In this document: piece after piece, positions 8,419-18,693 of the stretch
Layout: the number at the start of each line of letters is the position of its first letter
Numbering within the stretch: the first letter of the stretch is position 1
Assembly: GCF_018881855.1 (NCBI RefSeq)
Contig: NZ_JACVPN010000001.1
Location: 248,001 to 312,000 of the forward strand
DNA: 64,000 bases
Source: Polynucleobacter sp. MWH-Berg-3C6
Lineage (GTDB): Bacteria; Pseudomonadota; Gammaproteobacteria; Burkholderiales; Burkholderiaceae
Direction: 5' to 3'
Position numbers and translations under genes: made by a program
Notes under the pieces: generated by a model
What the model was told of the DNA's origin: nothing
Database searches by the model: none
Seen by the model: only the letters and a program-made list of their open reading frames with translations

Positions 8419-9162
8419 ATGAACCTCGACTTAAGCGGACAAATTGCCTTAGTGACCGGTGCCTCGCGTGGTATTGGTCAGGCGATTGCAGATGAATTAG
8501 TCAAGTGTGGCGCCAAGGTGATTGGCACAGCTACATCGGCTGATGGTGCTAAAGCAATTAATGCACGCTTAAAGCCTTCAGGTGGTTGTGGTTTGGTTTT
8601 GAATGTCACTGCACCAAATGCTTGCGAAGAAATTATTGATCAGATTGTGAAGGATCATGGCGGCATCAATATTTTGGTCAATAACGCTGGTATTACTCGC
8701 GATAACTTGGCAATGCGCATGAAGTCCGAGGAGTGGACTGATGTAATTGATACTAATTTGAGTTCAGTGTTTCGTTTATCTCAGGCGGTTTTGCGTCCCA
8801 TGATGAAGGCACGTGGTGGCCGCATCATCAACATCACCTCCATTGTTGGTCACATGGGTAACGCAGGACAGGCAAACTACGCCGCTGCAAAAGCAGGCGT
8901 TTCTGGAATGACCCGTGCTTTGGCCCGCGAAATTGGCAGCCGCAATATCACCGTCAATTGCGTAGCCCCTGGATTTATTGATACCGATATGACCCGCGCC
9001 CTGAGCGAAGATCAGCAAAATGCCCTCAAAGTGAATATTCCACTAGCCAGATTGGGTAGTCCCGAGGATGTGGCCCAGGCAGTGGCATTTTTGGCCTCTC
9101 CGGCGGCTGGCTATATTACGGGTAATACCCTACACGTCAATGGCGGACTCTATCTAGCCTAA
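8419..9162 (+). CDS. fabG: 3-oxoacyl-ACP reductase
   Basis: A 247-residue short-chain dehydrogenase that reduces beta-ketoacyl-ACP with NADPH. It has the TGASRGIG nucleotide-binding motif (13-20), NNAG, and the catalytic Ser141, Tyr154 and Lys158. GGAAG lies nine bases before the ATG. It is the fourth gene of the plsX-fabH-fabD-fabG run, and the next gene, acpP, appears to have its own promoter. Confidence 0.96.
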   Translation: MNLDLSGQIALVTGASRGIGQAIADELVKCGAKVIGTATSADGAKAINARLKPSGGCGLVLNVTAPNACEEIIDQIVKDHGGINILVNNAGITRDNLAMRMKSEEWTDVIDTNLSSVFRLSQAVLRPMMKARGGRIINITSIVGHMGNAGQANYAAAKAGVSGMTRALAREIGSRNITVNCVAPGFIDTDMTRALSEDQQNALKVNIPLARLGSPEDVAQAVAFLASPAAGYITGNTLHVNGGLYLA

Positions 9163-9197
9163 CGGCAAAGCAAGGATTTGGTCGTTTTTGGGCGAAT

Positions 9198-9228
9198 TTG
9201 CTAATTCGGTCCACCAAACTGATAAAAT
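9198..9228 (+). promoter_or_regulatory. Candidate acpP promoter
   Basis: An extended -10, TG-A-TAAAAT (9220-9228), lies 36 bp before the acpP ATG. TTGCTA (9198-9203) is a possible -35 with a long 19-bp spacer. An inverted repeat GAATT-TGCT-AATTC (9194-9207) overlaps the -35 and could be an operator. Separate high-level expression of acpP is usual. Confidence 0.45.
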
Positions 9229-9264
9229 CCTTTTCATCGTTTTTTACAACCCCTGGGGAAATTA

Positions 9265-9504
9265 ATGGACAACATCGAACAACGCGTTAAGAAAATCGTC
9301 GCTGAGCAATTAGGCGTCGCTGAAGGAGATATCAAGAATGAATCTTCTTTCGTGAATGACCTGGGCGCTGACTCTCTTGACACTGTTGAGCTGGTAATGG
9401 CATTGGAAGATGAATTCGGTATCGAAATTCCTGATGAGGAAGCCGAAAAGATCACCACAGTTCAGCTCGCGATCGACTTCGCTAAATCAAAAGCTCAGGG
9501 TTAA
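9265..9504 (+). CDS. acpP: Acyl carrier protein
   Basis: A 79-residue acidic protein carrying the growing fatty-acid chain. Ser37 in ADSLD is the site where AcpS (18267-18662 in this window) attaches 4'-phosphopantetheine. GLY/ASP-rich helix [20 protein letters not shown], is the surface recognised by partner enzymes. TGGGGAAA precedes the ATG. It is 22 bp upstream of fabF. Confidence 0.98.
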   Translation: MDNIEQRVKKIVAEQLGVAEGDIKNESSFVNDLGADSLDTVELVMALEDEFGIEIPDEEAEKITTVQLAIDFAKSKAQG

Positions 9505-9525
9505 TTCCCTAGCTTAGGTATTACT

Positions 9526-10773
9526 GTGTCAGCATCAAATTGCCGACGCCGGGTAGTAGTTACCGGCCTTGGTCTCATCTCACCTGTTGGTAATTCAGTT
9601 GATGTAGCTTGGTCTAATTTGCTTGCGGGCAAATCAGGCATTGCTACCATCACCAAATTCGACCACGCTCCACTTAGCGTTCATTTCGCTGGAGAGGTGA
9701 AAGATTTCAATGTTGAAGAATATGTTTCTGCCAAAGAAGCGCGCCATATGGATACCTTTATCCATTACGGCATCGCTGCTGGCACGCAAGCACTTCGCGA
9801 TAGCGGTCTAGAGATTACCGAGCAAAATGCCGAGCGCGTAGGCGTCATGGTGGGTTCGGGTATTGGCGGCTTGCCAATGATTGAGGAAACAGGCGCAGAG
9901 CTCTTAGCTCGTGGCCCTCGTCGCATCTCCCCATTCTTTGTGCCAGGCTCAATCATTAATATGATTTCTGGGCATCTGAGTATTTTGTTTGGTCTTAAAG
10001 GTCCAAACGTTGCTGCAGTCACAGCATGTACTACTGGTTTGCACAGCATTGGTTTGGCTGCGCGCTTAATTCAGTACGGAGATGCTGATGTGATGGTGGC
10101 CGGTGGTGCTGAGTCAACTATTTCTGCTTTAGGTGTTGGTGGCTTTGCTTCGGCAAGGGCACTTTCAACTCGCAATGATGATCCAGCGACTGCTTCACGT
10201 CCTTGGGATAAAGACCGTGATGGCTTTGTTCTAGGTGAAGGTGCTGGTGTGATCGTGCTTGAAGAGTATGAGCATGCAAAGGCCCGCGGCGCAAAAATTT
10301 ACTGTGAACTACTTGGCTTTGGTATGAGCGGTGATGCGTATCACATGACTGCACCGAATATGGATGGTCCTCGTCGTTGCATGGTCAATGCCATGCGTGA
10401 TGCAGGCTTAAATCCTGATCAAATTCAGTATCTCAATGCACATGGTACTTCCACACCTTTGGGTGATAAGAATGAAACCGATGCCATTAAAGCGGCTCTA
10501 GGCGATCACGCTAAAAAAGCCCTGATTAACTCCACCAAGTCGATGACTGGTCACCTTTTAGGCGGCGCAGGCGGCTTGGAGTCTGTTTTCACTATTCTGG
10601 CTCTTCATAACCAGAAATCTCCACCCACCATCAATATCTTCAATCAAGACCCTGAGTGTGACTTGGACTACTGCGCCAATACCGCTAGGGACGTGAAGAT
10701 TGACCACGCAGTCAAAAACAACTTTGGCTTTGGTGGTACTAACGGCACCTTGATTTTTGGTAAGCTGACCTAA
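9526..10773 (+). CDS. fabF: Beta-ketoacyl-ACP synthase II
   Basis: A 415-residue elongating condensing enzyme. The Cys-His-His triad is visible: Cys168 in VTACTTGL, His in [10 protein letters not shown] and His in [10 protein letters not shown]. The start is a GTG at 9526, which yields the conserved [10 protein letters not shown] opening; no in-frame ATG fits. It follows acpP by 22 bp. In most Burkholderiales rpoE-rseA-rseB come next, but here the degP gene begins only 51 bp downstream. Confidence 0.96.
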   Translation: MSASNCRRRVVVTGLGLISPVGNSVDVAWSNLLAGKSGIATITKFDHAPLSVHFAGEVKDFNVEEYVSAKEARHMDTFIHYGIAAGTQALRDSGLEITEQNAERVGVMVGSGIGGLPMIEETGAELLARGPRRISPFFVPGSIINMISGHLSILFGLKGPNVAAVTACTTGLHSIGLAARLIQYGDADVMVAGGAESTISALGVGGFASARALSTRNDDPATASRPWDKDRDGFVLGEGAGVIVLEEYEHAKARGAKIYCELLGFGMSGDAYHMTAPNMDGPRRCMVNAMRDAGLNPDQIQYLNAHGTSTPLGDKNETDAIKAALGDHAKKALINSTKSMTGHLLGGAGGLESVFTILALHNQKSPPTINIFNQDPECDLDYCANTARDVKIDHAVKNNFGFGGTNGTLIFGKLT

Positions 10774-10824
10774 TATTCTCTTTATCTCCACTTTTTGGTT
10801 TTTACCAAGTAGGTCCATAGCATC

Positions 10825-12273
10825 ATGAAAAAGTACTTTATTGCGCTCTTGGCTATTTTGAGTCTTGGGCAAACTGCATTTGTTCCAAATGCCTCTGCAC
10901 AAAATCCTCGGGTAACGATTCCAGATTTTGCAGATTTGGTTGAGCGTGCCAGTCCCGCTGTAGTGAATATTCGGACAACTGAAAAAGTCATGGTGCAACA
11001 AGCTCAAGGCGGCATCCCAGGAATGCCTGAGGATCAAGCAGAGTTCTTTCGTCGTTTCTTTGGAGTGCCTATTCCAGGTATTCCGAATGGACCAAAACAG
11101 GCGCAACCTAATTCCGGTAAACCTCAAGAGGCTGATCGTGGAGTGGGTTCTGGTTTCATTATTGAATCCAATGGTTTGATTCTCACAAACGCACACGTTG
11201 TTGAAGGTGCTACTACGATTTATGTCACTTTGACTGATAAGCGTGAGTTCAAAGCCAAGCTCTTGGGGATGGATAAACGTACTGATGTAGCGGTAGTCAA
11301 AATTGAAGCGCGCGACTTACCAAAATTACCATTAGGTGATTCTTCTAAAGTGAGAGTGGGTGAGTGGGTTCTCGCCATTGGCTCACCTTTTGGCCTTGAG
11401 AACACCGTAACAGCAGGCATTGTTTCCGCGAAGAGCCGTGATACTGGCGATTACCTGCCCTTTATCCAGACTGACGTAGCGGTCAATCCCGGTAATTCTG
11501 GTGGCCCACTGTTAAATACTGCTGGCCAAGTTATTGGCATTAACTCACAAATTTTTAGCCGCTCTGGTGGCTATATGGGAATCTCTTTTGCAATTCCGAT
11601 TGACGAGGCAATGCGTGTTGCTGAGCAGTTGCGTACCAATGGAAAAATGACGCGTGGTCGTATTGGTGTTGCCTTAGGTGAAATGACAAAAGAGGTTGCT
11701 GAGAGTTTAGGTTTGGGTAAACCTCGTGGCGCGTATGTGCGCAACGTGGAGACCAACGGTCCTGCAGCAGTTGGCGGTATTGAGGCGGGCGATGTGATTC
11801 TGAGCTTTAATGGTCGCGAAATTAATAAGTCTACAGATTTGCCGCGTATTGTTGGTGAAACTAAACCCGGTACTACAGCTAGCGTGCAAGTTTGGCGCAA
11901 GGGCAGCACACGTGAAGTCACTGTCACAGTGATTGATACAGACTCAACCCAAGCGGCCGTTAAAAAGTCAGATGCTCCCGCTAATACTGGGAATAGTGCA
12001 AATGCTTTTGGGGTAGCAGTGACTGACCTGTCAGATACCAAAAAGAAGGATCTCAATATCAAGGGTGGCGTTGAGGTTAGCGGTTTGAGTGATGGCCCTT
12101 TGGCTAGGGCTGGAGTTCGCCCTGGCGATGTGATCATTCGGATTGCTGATGCTGACATCACTGGGGTAAAGCAGTTTGAGACCCTGGTTAAAGGCCTGGA
12201 TGCCAATAAGGCTGTTCCAGTCTTTATCCGTCGTTCTGACGGTACTTTGATCATCCCAGTAAGGCCAAAATAA
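10825..12273 (+). CDS. mucD: Periplasmic Do-type serine protease (MucD/DegP)
   Basis: A 482-residue periplasmic protease/chaperone of the HtrA family. Residues 1-25 form a signal peptide ending ASA. The catalytic triad is His124 (TNAHVV), Asp154 (RTDVAVV) and Ser225 (GNSGGPL). Two PDZ domains follow, at about 270-360 and 390-475. In relatives this gene ends the rpoE-rseA-rseB-mucD operon. Those three regulators are absent here, so control of envelope stress must differ or lie elsewhere in the genome. Confidence 0.93.
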   Translation: MKKYFIALLAILSLGQTAFVPNASAQNPRVTIPDFADLVERASPAVVNIRTTEKVMVQQAQGGIPGMPEDQAEFFRRFFGVPIPGIPNGPKQAQPNSGKPQEADRGVGSGFIIESNGLILTNAHVVEGATTIYVTLTDKREFKAKLLGMDKRTDVAVVKIEARDLPKLPLGDSSKVRVGEWVLAIGSPFGLENTVTAGIVSAKSRDTGDYLPFIQTDVAVNPGNSGGPLLNTAGQVIGINSQIFSRSGGYMGISFAIPIDEAMRVAEQLRTNGKMTRGRIGVALGEMTKEVAESLGLGKPRGAYVRNVETNGPAAVGGIEAGDVILSFNGREINKSTDLPRIVGETKPGTTASVQVWRKGSTREVTVTVIDTDSTQAAVKKSDAPANTGNSANAFGVAVTDLSDTKKKDLNIKGGVEVSGLSDGPLARAGVRPGDVIIRIADADITGVKQFETLVKGLDANKAVPVFIRRSDGTLIIPVRPK

Positions 12274-12292
12274 GCCCTTTTTAGGTAAAAGA

Positions 12293-12324
12293 ATGGGGTT
12301 TGGCGCCTTTTGGGCGCCACCCAT
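12293..12324 (+). other. Stem-loop in the degP-lepA gap
   Basis: An inner perfect stem TGGCGCC (12301-12307) / GGCGCCA (12313-12319) with a TTTTG loop is extended by ATGGG (12293-12297) / CCCAT (12320-12324) after a three-base bulge. No U-run follows, so it is not a standard terminator. It may be a pausing or processing site in the degP-lepA transcript. Confidence 0.5.
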
Positions 12325-12410
12325 TACAATCACTTTAAGACGGCTTTTTGCAGCGCATCATTGTGGTGCGTTCTGACAAGGCGTTTTTTTGAATGACCTA
12401 TTAAGACGCT

Positions 12411-14216
12411 ATGGATTTAATCCGCAATTTTTCTATCATCGCCCACATTGATCACGGCAAATCTACGCTTGCGGATCGCATTATTCAACTATGTGGCGGT
12501 CTCTCAGATCGTGAAATGGAAGCCCAGGTTCTCGATTCGATGGATATCGAACGTGAGCGCGGCATCACTATTAAAGCCCAAACTGCAGCTTTAAATTACA
12601 AAGCTAAAGATGGCAAGATCTACAACATCAATCTGATTGATACCCCAGGGCATGTGGACTTCTCATACGAAGTGAGTCGTTCCTTGTCTGCTTGTGAGGG
12701 TGCTTTATTGGTGGTGGATGCCAGTCAGGGCGTCGAGGCGCAGACGGTAGCGAACTGTTATATGGCCCTTGAGCTGGGTGTTGAAGTGGTTCCCGTGCTC
12801 AATAAGATTGATTTGCCCCAAGCCGATCCGGATCGCGCCAAAAAAGAAATTGAAGATGTGATTGGTATTGATGCTTCAGAAGCCGTAACTTGCTCAGCTA
12901 AAACAGGCATGGGTGTTGCGGATGTCATCGAAGAAATGATTGCTAAGGTGCCGCCACCAAAAGGCAATGCGGCAGATCCATTGCAAGCATTAATTATTGA
13001 CTCTTGGTTTGACAACTATGTTGGTGTTGTCATGCTCATACGGGTTGTGAACGGCACTCTAAAGCCAAAAGAAAAAATCACCTTAATGGCAAACGGTTCT
13101 AGCCATTTAGTTGAGCACGTCGGTGTTTTTAGCCCGAAGTCAGTAGATCGCCCAGAGCTATCTGCTGGACAAGTAGGCTTTGTAATTGCTGGCATTAAAG
13201 AATTAAAAGCCGCTAAGGTTGGTGACACAGTAACGCACTCTCCAGGACAGCAAGGTCGAGTTCCAGCAGTTGCACCTCTGCCTGGATTTAAAGAAGTGAA
13301 GCCGCAAGTATTTGCTGGCCTGTATCCAGTTGAGGCAAGTGAGTACGATCAACTGCGTGAATCACTTGAGAAGTTAAAACTCAATGATGCTTCTCTCTTG
13401 TATGAACCAGAAGTGTCTCAAGCTTTAGGCTTTGGATTCCGTTGCGGCTTTTTAGGTTTGCTCCACATGGAGATCGTACAAGAGCGCTTGGAGCGCCAGT
13501 ACGGTATGAATCTCATCACTACAGCTCCAACCGTGGTGTATCAGGTCCAGCAATCGGATGGCACGATCTTGATGGTCGATAACCCATCAAAGATGCCTGA
13601 GACCAGTAAGGTCGACACCATCATGGAGCCGATTGTGACGGTGAACCTCTATATGCCTCAAGAGTATGTGGGTTCAGTAATTACCTTATGTGTTGGTAAG
13701 CGGGGTATTCAGACGGGGATGAACTATTTGGGCCGCCAAGTGCAGCTCACTTATGAATTACCGATGGCAGAGATTGTGTTGGATTTCTTTGACAGGCTAA
13801 AGTCAATCTCTCGCGGCTATGCCTCGATGGATTATGAATTTAAGGAATATCGTCCAGCTGATGTAGTCAAGGTCGATATCTTGATTAACGGCGATCAGGT
13901 TGACGCTCTATCGGTGATTGTCCATAGAAGCAATAGTCAACACCGTGGTCGTGAGGTAGTTTCGAAAATGCGCGGGATCATTCCGCGTCAAATGTTCGAT
14001 GTGGCCATTCAGGCGGCTATTGGCAGCAATATTGTTGCCCGTGAAAACGTGAAAGCTTTGCGTAAAAACGTTTTGGCTAAATGCTATGGCGGTGATATCT
14101 CTCGTAAGCGTAAGTTGTTAGAGAAGCAAAAAGAAGGTAAGAAGCGCATGAAGCAAGTAGGTAATGTGGAAATTCCACAAGAAGCGTTCTTGGCTATTTT
14201 GCAGGTGGAGGATTAA
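12411..14216 (+). CDS. lepA: Elongation factor 4 (LepA)
   Basis: A 601-residue translational GTPase that back-translocates or remodels ribosomes. G-domain motifs are present: AHIDHGKST (G1), RGIT (G2), DTPGH (G3), NKID (G4) and SAKTG (G5). The C-terminal LepA-specific domain ends with the basic [16 protein letters not shown]. Length is near the family norm (about 599). Its stop overlaps the lepB start by one base; the lepA-lepB pair is conserved across proteobacteria. Confidence 0.97.
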   Translation: MDLIRNFSIIAHIDHGKSTLADRIIQLCGGLSDREMEAQVLDSMDIERERGITIKAQTAALNYKAKDGKIYNINLIDTPGHVDFSYEVSRSLSACEGALLVVDASQGVEAQTVANCYMALELGVEVVPVLNKIDLPQADPDRAKKEIEDVIGIDASEAVTCSAKTGMGVADVIEEMIAKVPPPKGNAADPLQALIIDSWFDNYVGVVMLIRVVNGTLKPKEKITLMANGSSHLVEHVGVFSPKSVDRPELSAGQVGFVIAGIKELKAAKVGDTVTHSPGQQGRVPAVAPLPGFKEVKPQVFAGLYPVEASEYDQLRESLEKLKLNDASLLYEPEVSQALGFGFRCGFLGLLHMEIVQERLERQYGMNLITTAPTVVYQVQQSDGTILMVDNPSKMPETSKVDTIMEPIVTVNLYMPQEYVGSVITLCVGKRGIQTGMNYLGRQVQLTYELPMAEIVLDFFDRLKSISRGYASMDYEFKEYRPADVVKVDILINGDQVDALSVIVHRSNSQHRGREVVSKMRGIIPRQMFDVAIQAAIGSNIVARENVKALRKNVLAKCYGGDISRKRKLLEKQKEGKKRMKQVGNVEIPQEAFLAILQVED

Positions 14217-15022
14217 TGAACTTCGCTCTGATTCTGTTGATCTTGGTTGTCTTGACGGGCATTGCCTGGGTTGCTGACAGGATGTACTTTGCCCCACAAA
14301 GACGCTTGGCTGGTAATGATCGTATGCCCTTATGGCTGGAATATACGGCCGGTTTCTTTCCGGTGATTTGTGCGGTATTTGTGTTGCGCTCATTCATTGT
14401 TGAGCCTTTCAAGATTCCGTCTGGATCAATGATCCCAACCTTGCAAATTGGCGACTTCATTTTGGTAAATAAATTTACCTACGGTATTCGTCTGCCAGTG
14501 ATTAATCAAAAAGTAGTTGACCTTGGCGCTCCAAAGCGTGGCGATGTGGTGGTCTTTCGTTATCCGCGTGATGAGTCCGTTGATTACATCAAGCGTGTAG
14601 TGGCTCTGCCTGGTGATGTGATCACCTATCAAGACAAGCGTCTCACAGTAAATGGTCAGCCATTGCAATACAGCGGTGGTGATTCTTATCTTGATCCAGA
14701 GAATATGCGCTATGCCAAGCGCTTTATGGAATCTTTTCCTGCGGATTTAGGTGGTAATCGTCATGAGATTTTGAATGACCCAGATCGCCCCGCAACAGTA
14801 TTTCCGACAGAGCGTTTTCCAGGTTCAGATTTCTGTCAGTACCAGCAATCTGGTCTCACTTGTAAGGTTCCGCCAGGCCATTACTTTGCGATGGGCGATA
14901 ACCGCGATAACAGTGCCGATTCTCGCTATTGGGGCTTTGTGCCTGATAAGAATATTGTGGGCAAAGCCTTCTTTGTCTGGTTGAATTTGGGCAACTTAGG
15001 TCGCATTGGCGGCTTTGAGTAA
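14216..15022 (+). CDS. lepB: Signal peptidase I
   Basis: A 268-residue inner-membrane peptidase that cleaves signal peptides from exported proteins. Two membrane segments are predicted at about 2-21 and 45-62. The Ser-Lys dyad is Ser71 in PSGSMIPTL and Lys126 in YIKRVVALPGD; the box GDNRDNSADSRYWG is also present. It is translationally coupled to lepA and six bases upstream of rnc. Confidence 0.96.
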   Translation: MNFALILLILVVLTGIAWVADRMYFAPQRRLAGNDRMPLWLEYTAGFFPVICAVFVLRSFIVEPFKIPSGSMIPTLQIGDFILVNKFTYGIRLPVINQKVVDLGAPKRGDVVVFRYPRDESVDYIKRVVALPGDVITYQDKRLTVNGQPLQYSGGDSYLDPENMRYAKRFMESFPADLGGNRHEILNDPDRPATVFPTERFPGSDFCQYQQSGLTCKVPPGHYFAMGDNRDNSADSRYWGFVPDKNIVGKAFFVWLNLGNLGRIGGFE

Positions 15023-15028
15023 GAGATC

Positions 15029-15820
15029 ATGAACGCGCGCGCTGTTATTGAAACTGCACCCTTGCAAGAGCAGCTTGGTTATACCTTTAAAAAGCTTGAG
15101 CTCTTGAATCAAGCTTTGACCCACCGTAGTCATAGCAAAAAGAATAACGAGCGCTTGGAGTTCTTGGGTGACTCGATTCTGAATTGCGTAGTTGCTGATT
15201 TACTTTATGAGCGTTACTCCGATTTGGATGAGGGCGATCTCTCTCGTGTGCGCGCCAACCTCGTGAAGCAACAGGCTTTATATGAGATTGCACAAACTTT
15301 GTCTCTTTCTGACTATCTCCGTTTGGGTGAGGGTGAGCTCAAGAGTGGTGGCTTTCGCCGCCCCTCAATCTTGGCCGACACTTTAGAGGCAGTTACTGGG
15401 GCAATCTTTTTAGATGGCGGATTTGATGCTGCAAAAACATGCTTGCGCAAACTCTATTCAGCAATTCTGGCGCAAGTTGATCCAAAGACTTTAGGTAAAG
15501 ACGACAAAACACTTTTGCAAGAATGTTTGCAAAGCTATCAATTACCTTTGCCGACCTATAACGTCACTGGTACTACTGGCGCTGCGCATAACCAACAATT
15601 TGAAGTGGAATGCTTGATTCCGAGCTTGAAAGTTTCAGTAAAAGGTGAAGGCGCCTCACGCCGAGCTGCAGAGCAATCTGCCGCTAAGACTGCCTTACTA
15701 GCCGTTCTCAAAGCATTGCCACAAGAATCTCGTAAACCCAAGAAAACTCGGTCGGCTAAGAAAAAAGCAGCCAAAAAAGAAGTCGCCGAAGAGCAGTTAA
15801 ATCTTAAGCTGAAGGACTAA
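15029..15820 (+). CDS. rnc: Ribonuclease III
   Basis: A 263-residue double-strand-specific endoribonuclease that processes rRNA precursors and structured mRNAs. The catalytic signature [12 protein letters not shown] lies at about residues 39-50, followed by a dsRNA-binding domain (about 155-225). A Lys/Ala-rich basic tail of about 30 residues ([16 protein letters not shown]) extends beyond the E. coli length of 226 and may add nonspecific RNA affinity. It is between lepB and era, the conserved order. Confidence 0.96.
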   Translation: MNARAVIETAPLQEQLGYTFKKLELLNQALTHRSHSKKNNERLEFLGDSILNCVVADLLYERYSDLDEGDLSRVRANLVKQQALYEIAQTLSLSDYLRLGEGELKSGGFRRPSILADTLEAVTGAIFLDGGFDAAKTCLRKLYSAILAQVDPKTLGKDDKTLLQECLQSYQLPLPTYNVTGTTGAAHNQQFEVECLIPSLKVSVKGEGASRRAAEQSAAKTALLAVLKALPQESRKPKKTRSAKKKAAKKEVAEEQLNLKLKD

Positions 15821-15822
15821 TC

Positions 15823-16758
15823 GTGTTTAGATGCGGCACTATCGCCATTGTTGGGCGTCCCAATATGGGCAAATCAACACTACTAAATGCACTGGTTGGT
15901 CAAAAGATCAGCATCACTTCCCGTAAGGCGCAAACAACGCGCCATCGTATTTTGGGGATTCAGAATCGCGAAGAGGCGCAATTTATTTTTATTGATACAC
16001 CAGGCTTTCAGACGCGCTTGATGAACACACTGAATAAGGCGCTAAACCGCACGGTGACAACTGCTCTGCAAGACGTTAATGTTGCTTGCTTTGTGGTTGA
16101 GGCAGGTTATTTTGGTGAGGATGATAAGAAAGTTTTAAAACTGCTGCCTGACGATTTGCCGGTAGTGCTGGTTCTCAATAAGCTCGATCTCTTTAATAGT
16201 CGTTTTCAGACTCCTTCCGAACGTGATCAGGCATTACTCAATTTTATTAAAGACATGGCGCGGCCATGGAGTGAGTTGGGTGGCCACGAAGATCAGAAGT
16301 GTGAGTTTGCAGAAATCGTACCGATGAGTGCTAAAAGTCCTGGTGACGTACAAAGACTCTTAGATGTCTTAGAGGGTTATCTACCTGAAGCAGAGGCTGT
16401 CTACGATGGCGATACTATTACTGATCGTAGCGAACGCTTTCTTGCCGCTGAAATTCTGCGTGAGAAGGTCTTCCGTTTTACGGGTGAGGAGTTGCCTTAC
16501 ACCTCTACAGTGGTGATTGATCAGTTCAAGATGGATGGCAAGATGCGCCGTATTGCTGCAACCATCTTAGTGGATCGCGACAGCCATAAAGCCATGATCA
16601 TTGGGCAAAAAGGTGAGCGTCTTAAAAAGATTTCAACAGATGCACGGATTGATATGGAAAAGCTCTTTGATGGAAAAGTTTTTTTGGAGACTTGGGTCAA
16701 AGTGAAACGTGGTTGGGCAGATGATCGCGCTGAATTACGGGCGCAGGGCCTGGAATAG
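15823..16758 (+). CDS. era: GTPase Era
   Basis: A 311-residue GTPase required for 30S subunit maturation. The G1 motif is GRPNMGKS (11-18), with Met where most Era proteins have Val, a conservative change. DTPGF and NKLD motifs follow, and a C-terminal KH RNA-binding domain includes [21 protein letters not shown]. The start is a GTG two bases after the rnc stop, which yields the expected N terminus. It is followed by recO six bases later. Confidence 0.95.
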   Translation: MFRCGTIAIVGRPNMGKSTLLNALVGQKISITSRKAQTTRHRILGIQNREEAQFIFIDTPGFQTRLMNTLNKALNRTVTTALQDVNVACFVVEAGYFGEDDKKVLKLLPDDLPVVLVLNKLDLFNSRFQTPSERDQALLNFIKDMARPWSELGGHEDQKCEFAEIVPMSAKSPGDVQRLLDVLEGYLPEAEAVYDGDTITDRSERFLAAEILREKVFRFTGEELPYTSTVVIDQFKMDGKMRRIAATILVDRDSHKAMIIGQKGERLKKISTDARIDMEKLFDGKVFLETWVKVKRGWADDRAELRAQGLE

Positions 16759-16764
16759 ATTCTC

Positions 16765-17499
16765 ATGGCCTCGATTCGCGTTGCTGACGAGCCTGCTTTT
16801 GTATTGCATAGCATTCCCTATAAAGAGACTAGCTTAATTCTGGACGTCTTTACTCGGCAGTATGGCCGTATGGCCTTGATTGCCAAAGGTGCAAAGCGTC
16901 CACACTCTACATTGCGTCCCGTCCTCCAACGCTTTCAACCACTACTGGTTTCTTGGAGCGGTAAATCAGAATTGCGTACCTTAACGAAGTCCGAGTGGGT
17001 TGGGGGAATGCCTTCCTTGGTTGGTGATGCCCTACTTTGTGGTTTTTATCTCAATGAGCTATTAGTCAAATTCCTAGCACGTGAAGATGACTACGAAAAA
17101 CTCTACGATCGCTATACCGAAACTATTAATGCCTTATCGAATCTTGAATTTGAATCCAAAGGTCTAGAAGAAATTCTGCGCCCATTTGAGTTATCACTTT
17201 TGCAAGAGACGGGTTATGCAGCCGCCTTGGACCGCTGTGTTGAAACCAATGATCTACCAGATGCCAAGACTCAATATGTCTATCAGCCCGAACGTGGTGT
17301 CCGCCCAGTGCAAGGTGATGATCCTGGCCATTGGCCAGTATTGACTGGTAAATCACTACTTGCAATTGCAGTCGGGGATTTTTCAGACCCAGAAACATTG
17401 TCAGAGAGTAAGCAATTGATGCGTTTCCTGCTGGGCTTGCATCTACAAGATCAGGTTTTGACCACCAGGCAAATTCTGATTGATCTCAAAAAAATCTAG
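16765..17499 (+). CDS. recO: DNA repair protein RecO
   Basis: A 244-residue mediator that loads RecA on SSB-coated single-stranded DNA in the RecFOR pathway. The N-terminal OB fold opens ADEPAFVLHSIPYKETSLILDVFTR, a family signature; an alpha-helical domain follows. The length matches E. coli RecO (242). It is part of the era-recO-pdxJ-acpS run with gaps of 6-14 bases. Confidence 0.93.
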   Translation: MASIRVADEPAFVLHSIPYKETSLILDVFTRQYGRMALIAKGAKRPHSTLRPVLQRFQPLLVSWSGKSELRTLTKSEWVGGMPSLVGDALLCGFYLNELLVKFLAREDDYEKLYDRYTETINALSNLEFESKGLEEILRPFELSLLQETGYAAALDRCVETNDLPDAKTQYVYQPERGVRPVQGDDPGHWPVLTGKSLLAIAVGDFSDPETLSESKQLMRFLLGLHLQDQVLTTRQILIDLKKI

Positions 17500-17511
17500 T
17501 AATCTACAGCT

Positions 17512-18252
17512 ATGACAACCCAAGCCCTAGAACTCGGTATCAATATCGATCACGTAGCCACCTTGCGTAATGCCCGTGGGACAGTCTATCCAGATCCAAT
17601 CAGGGCTGCACTATTAGCAGAAGAGGCTGGTGCTGATTTAATTACTCTGCATTTGCGTGAAGATCGTCGACATATTAAAGATGCTGATTTATTAGCATTG
17701 CGCCCACTCATTAGAACGCGTATGAACCTCGAGTGTGCAGTGACTCCTGAAATGTTGAATATTGCTTGCAAAGTAAAGCCGCACGATGTGTGCTTGGTCC
17801 CCGAGAAGCGGGAAGAAGTCACGACTGAAGGTGGGCTAGATGTTATCGGTCACTTTTCTGTAGTGAAAGTAGCTACCAAGCAATTGCAGGATGCTGGCAT
17901 TCGGGTATCACTGTTTATCGATCCCGAGGAAAAGCAATTACAAGCCGCAAAGGATGTTGGTGCTACCGTGGTGGAATTGCATACTGGGCGTTACGCTGAT
18001 TTATCTGGTCCAGATCAGACAAAAGAATTGGAGCGCATTCGTAAGGCAGCTCAATTTGGAAAGAGTATTGGTTTAAGAGTGAATGCCGGTCATGGCTTGC
18101 ACGAAGGTAATGTCATGCCCATTGCTGCTATTACCGAATTATCTGAACTCAATATTGGTCATGCTATTGTTGCTGAGGCAGTATTTAAAGGTTGGAAAAC
18201 AGCAATTGCCGATATGAAGACTCTGATGATTCAGGGTCGAAAAAACGTATAA
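17512..18252 (+). CDS. pdxJ: Pyridoxine 5'-phosphate synthase
   Basis: A 246-residue TIM-barrel enzyme that condenses 1-deoxyxylulose 5-phosphate with 3-amino-2-oxopropyl phosphate to form vitamin B6. [44 protein letters not shown] and [11 protein letters not shown] are conserved blocks. It lies 12 bp after recO and 14 bp before acpS, the same order as in E. coli. Confidence 0.96.
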   Translation: MTTQALELGINIDHVATLRNARGTVYPDPIRAALLAEEAGADLITLHLREDRRHIKDADLLALRPLIRTRMNLECAVTPEMLNIACKVKPHDVCLVPEKREEVTTEGGLDVIGHFSVVKVATKQLQDAGIRVSLFIDPEEKQLQAAKDVGATVVELHTGRYADLSGPDQTKELERIRKAAQFGKSIGLRVNAGHGLHEGNVMPIAAITELSELNIGHAIVAEAVFKGWKTAIADMKTLMIQGRKNV

Positions 18253-18266
18253 AGTAAATACAACAA

Positions 18267-18662
18267 ATGATCATTGGTATTGGTACAGATATTCTGCAGA
18301 TTGAGCGCTTACAAGCTGCTTATGATCGGACTAATGGCCGCTTGGCTGAAAGAATTCTGGGGCCAGATGAGATGTTGGTCTTTAAGCACCGTCTTTCCAG
18401 AAATCACAAGCGGGGGATTGCATTCTTAGCAACTCGCTTCGCTGCTAAAGAGGCATTCTCCAAAGCAATTGGTTTGGGGATGCGTATGCCGATGACTTGG
18501 CGTTCATTGCAAACCTTAAATGAGCCTAGCGGAAAGCCTGTGACTTCCTATTTGGGCGCGCTCGCCAAATTTATGGAAGAAAAGAATTGGGAAACACACG
18601 TTACCGTGAGTGATGAGCAAGATATGGCGATCGCCCATGTCATCGTTACTCAAAAGCAATAG
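18267..18662 (+). CDS. acpS: Holo-ACP synthase
   Basis: A 131-residue phosphopantetheinyl transferase that activates AcpP from CoA. The metal-binding Asp is in GIGTDILQIERL and the second motif is FAAKEAFSKAIG. The length matches the family (about 126). It is not adjacent to acpP but follows pdxJ, the common proteobacterial arrangement. Confidence 0.95.
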   Translation: MIIGIGTDILQIERLQAAYDRTNGRLAERILGPDEMLVFKHRLSRNHKRGIAFLATRFAAKEAFSKAIGLGMRMPMTWRSLQTLNEPSGKPVTSYLGALAKFMEEKNWETHVTVSDEQDMAIAHVIVTQKQ

Positions 18663-18693
18663 TCAGAAATATAGAATTGATTAAGAGGAAGAG

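Noticed and set aside
10558..12333. Long minus-strand frames opposite fabF and degP (up to about 250 codons)
   Set aside because: They lie wholly antisense to well-defined genes, have low-complexity composition and match no family; they are shadow frames of the real coding strand.
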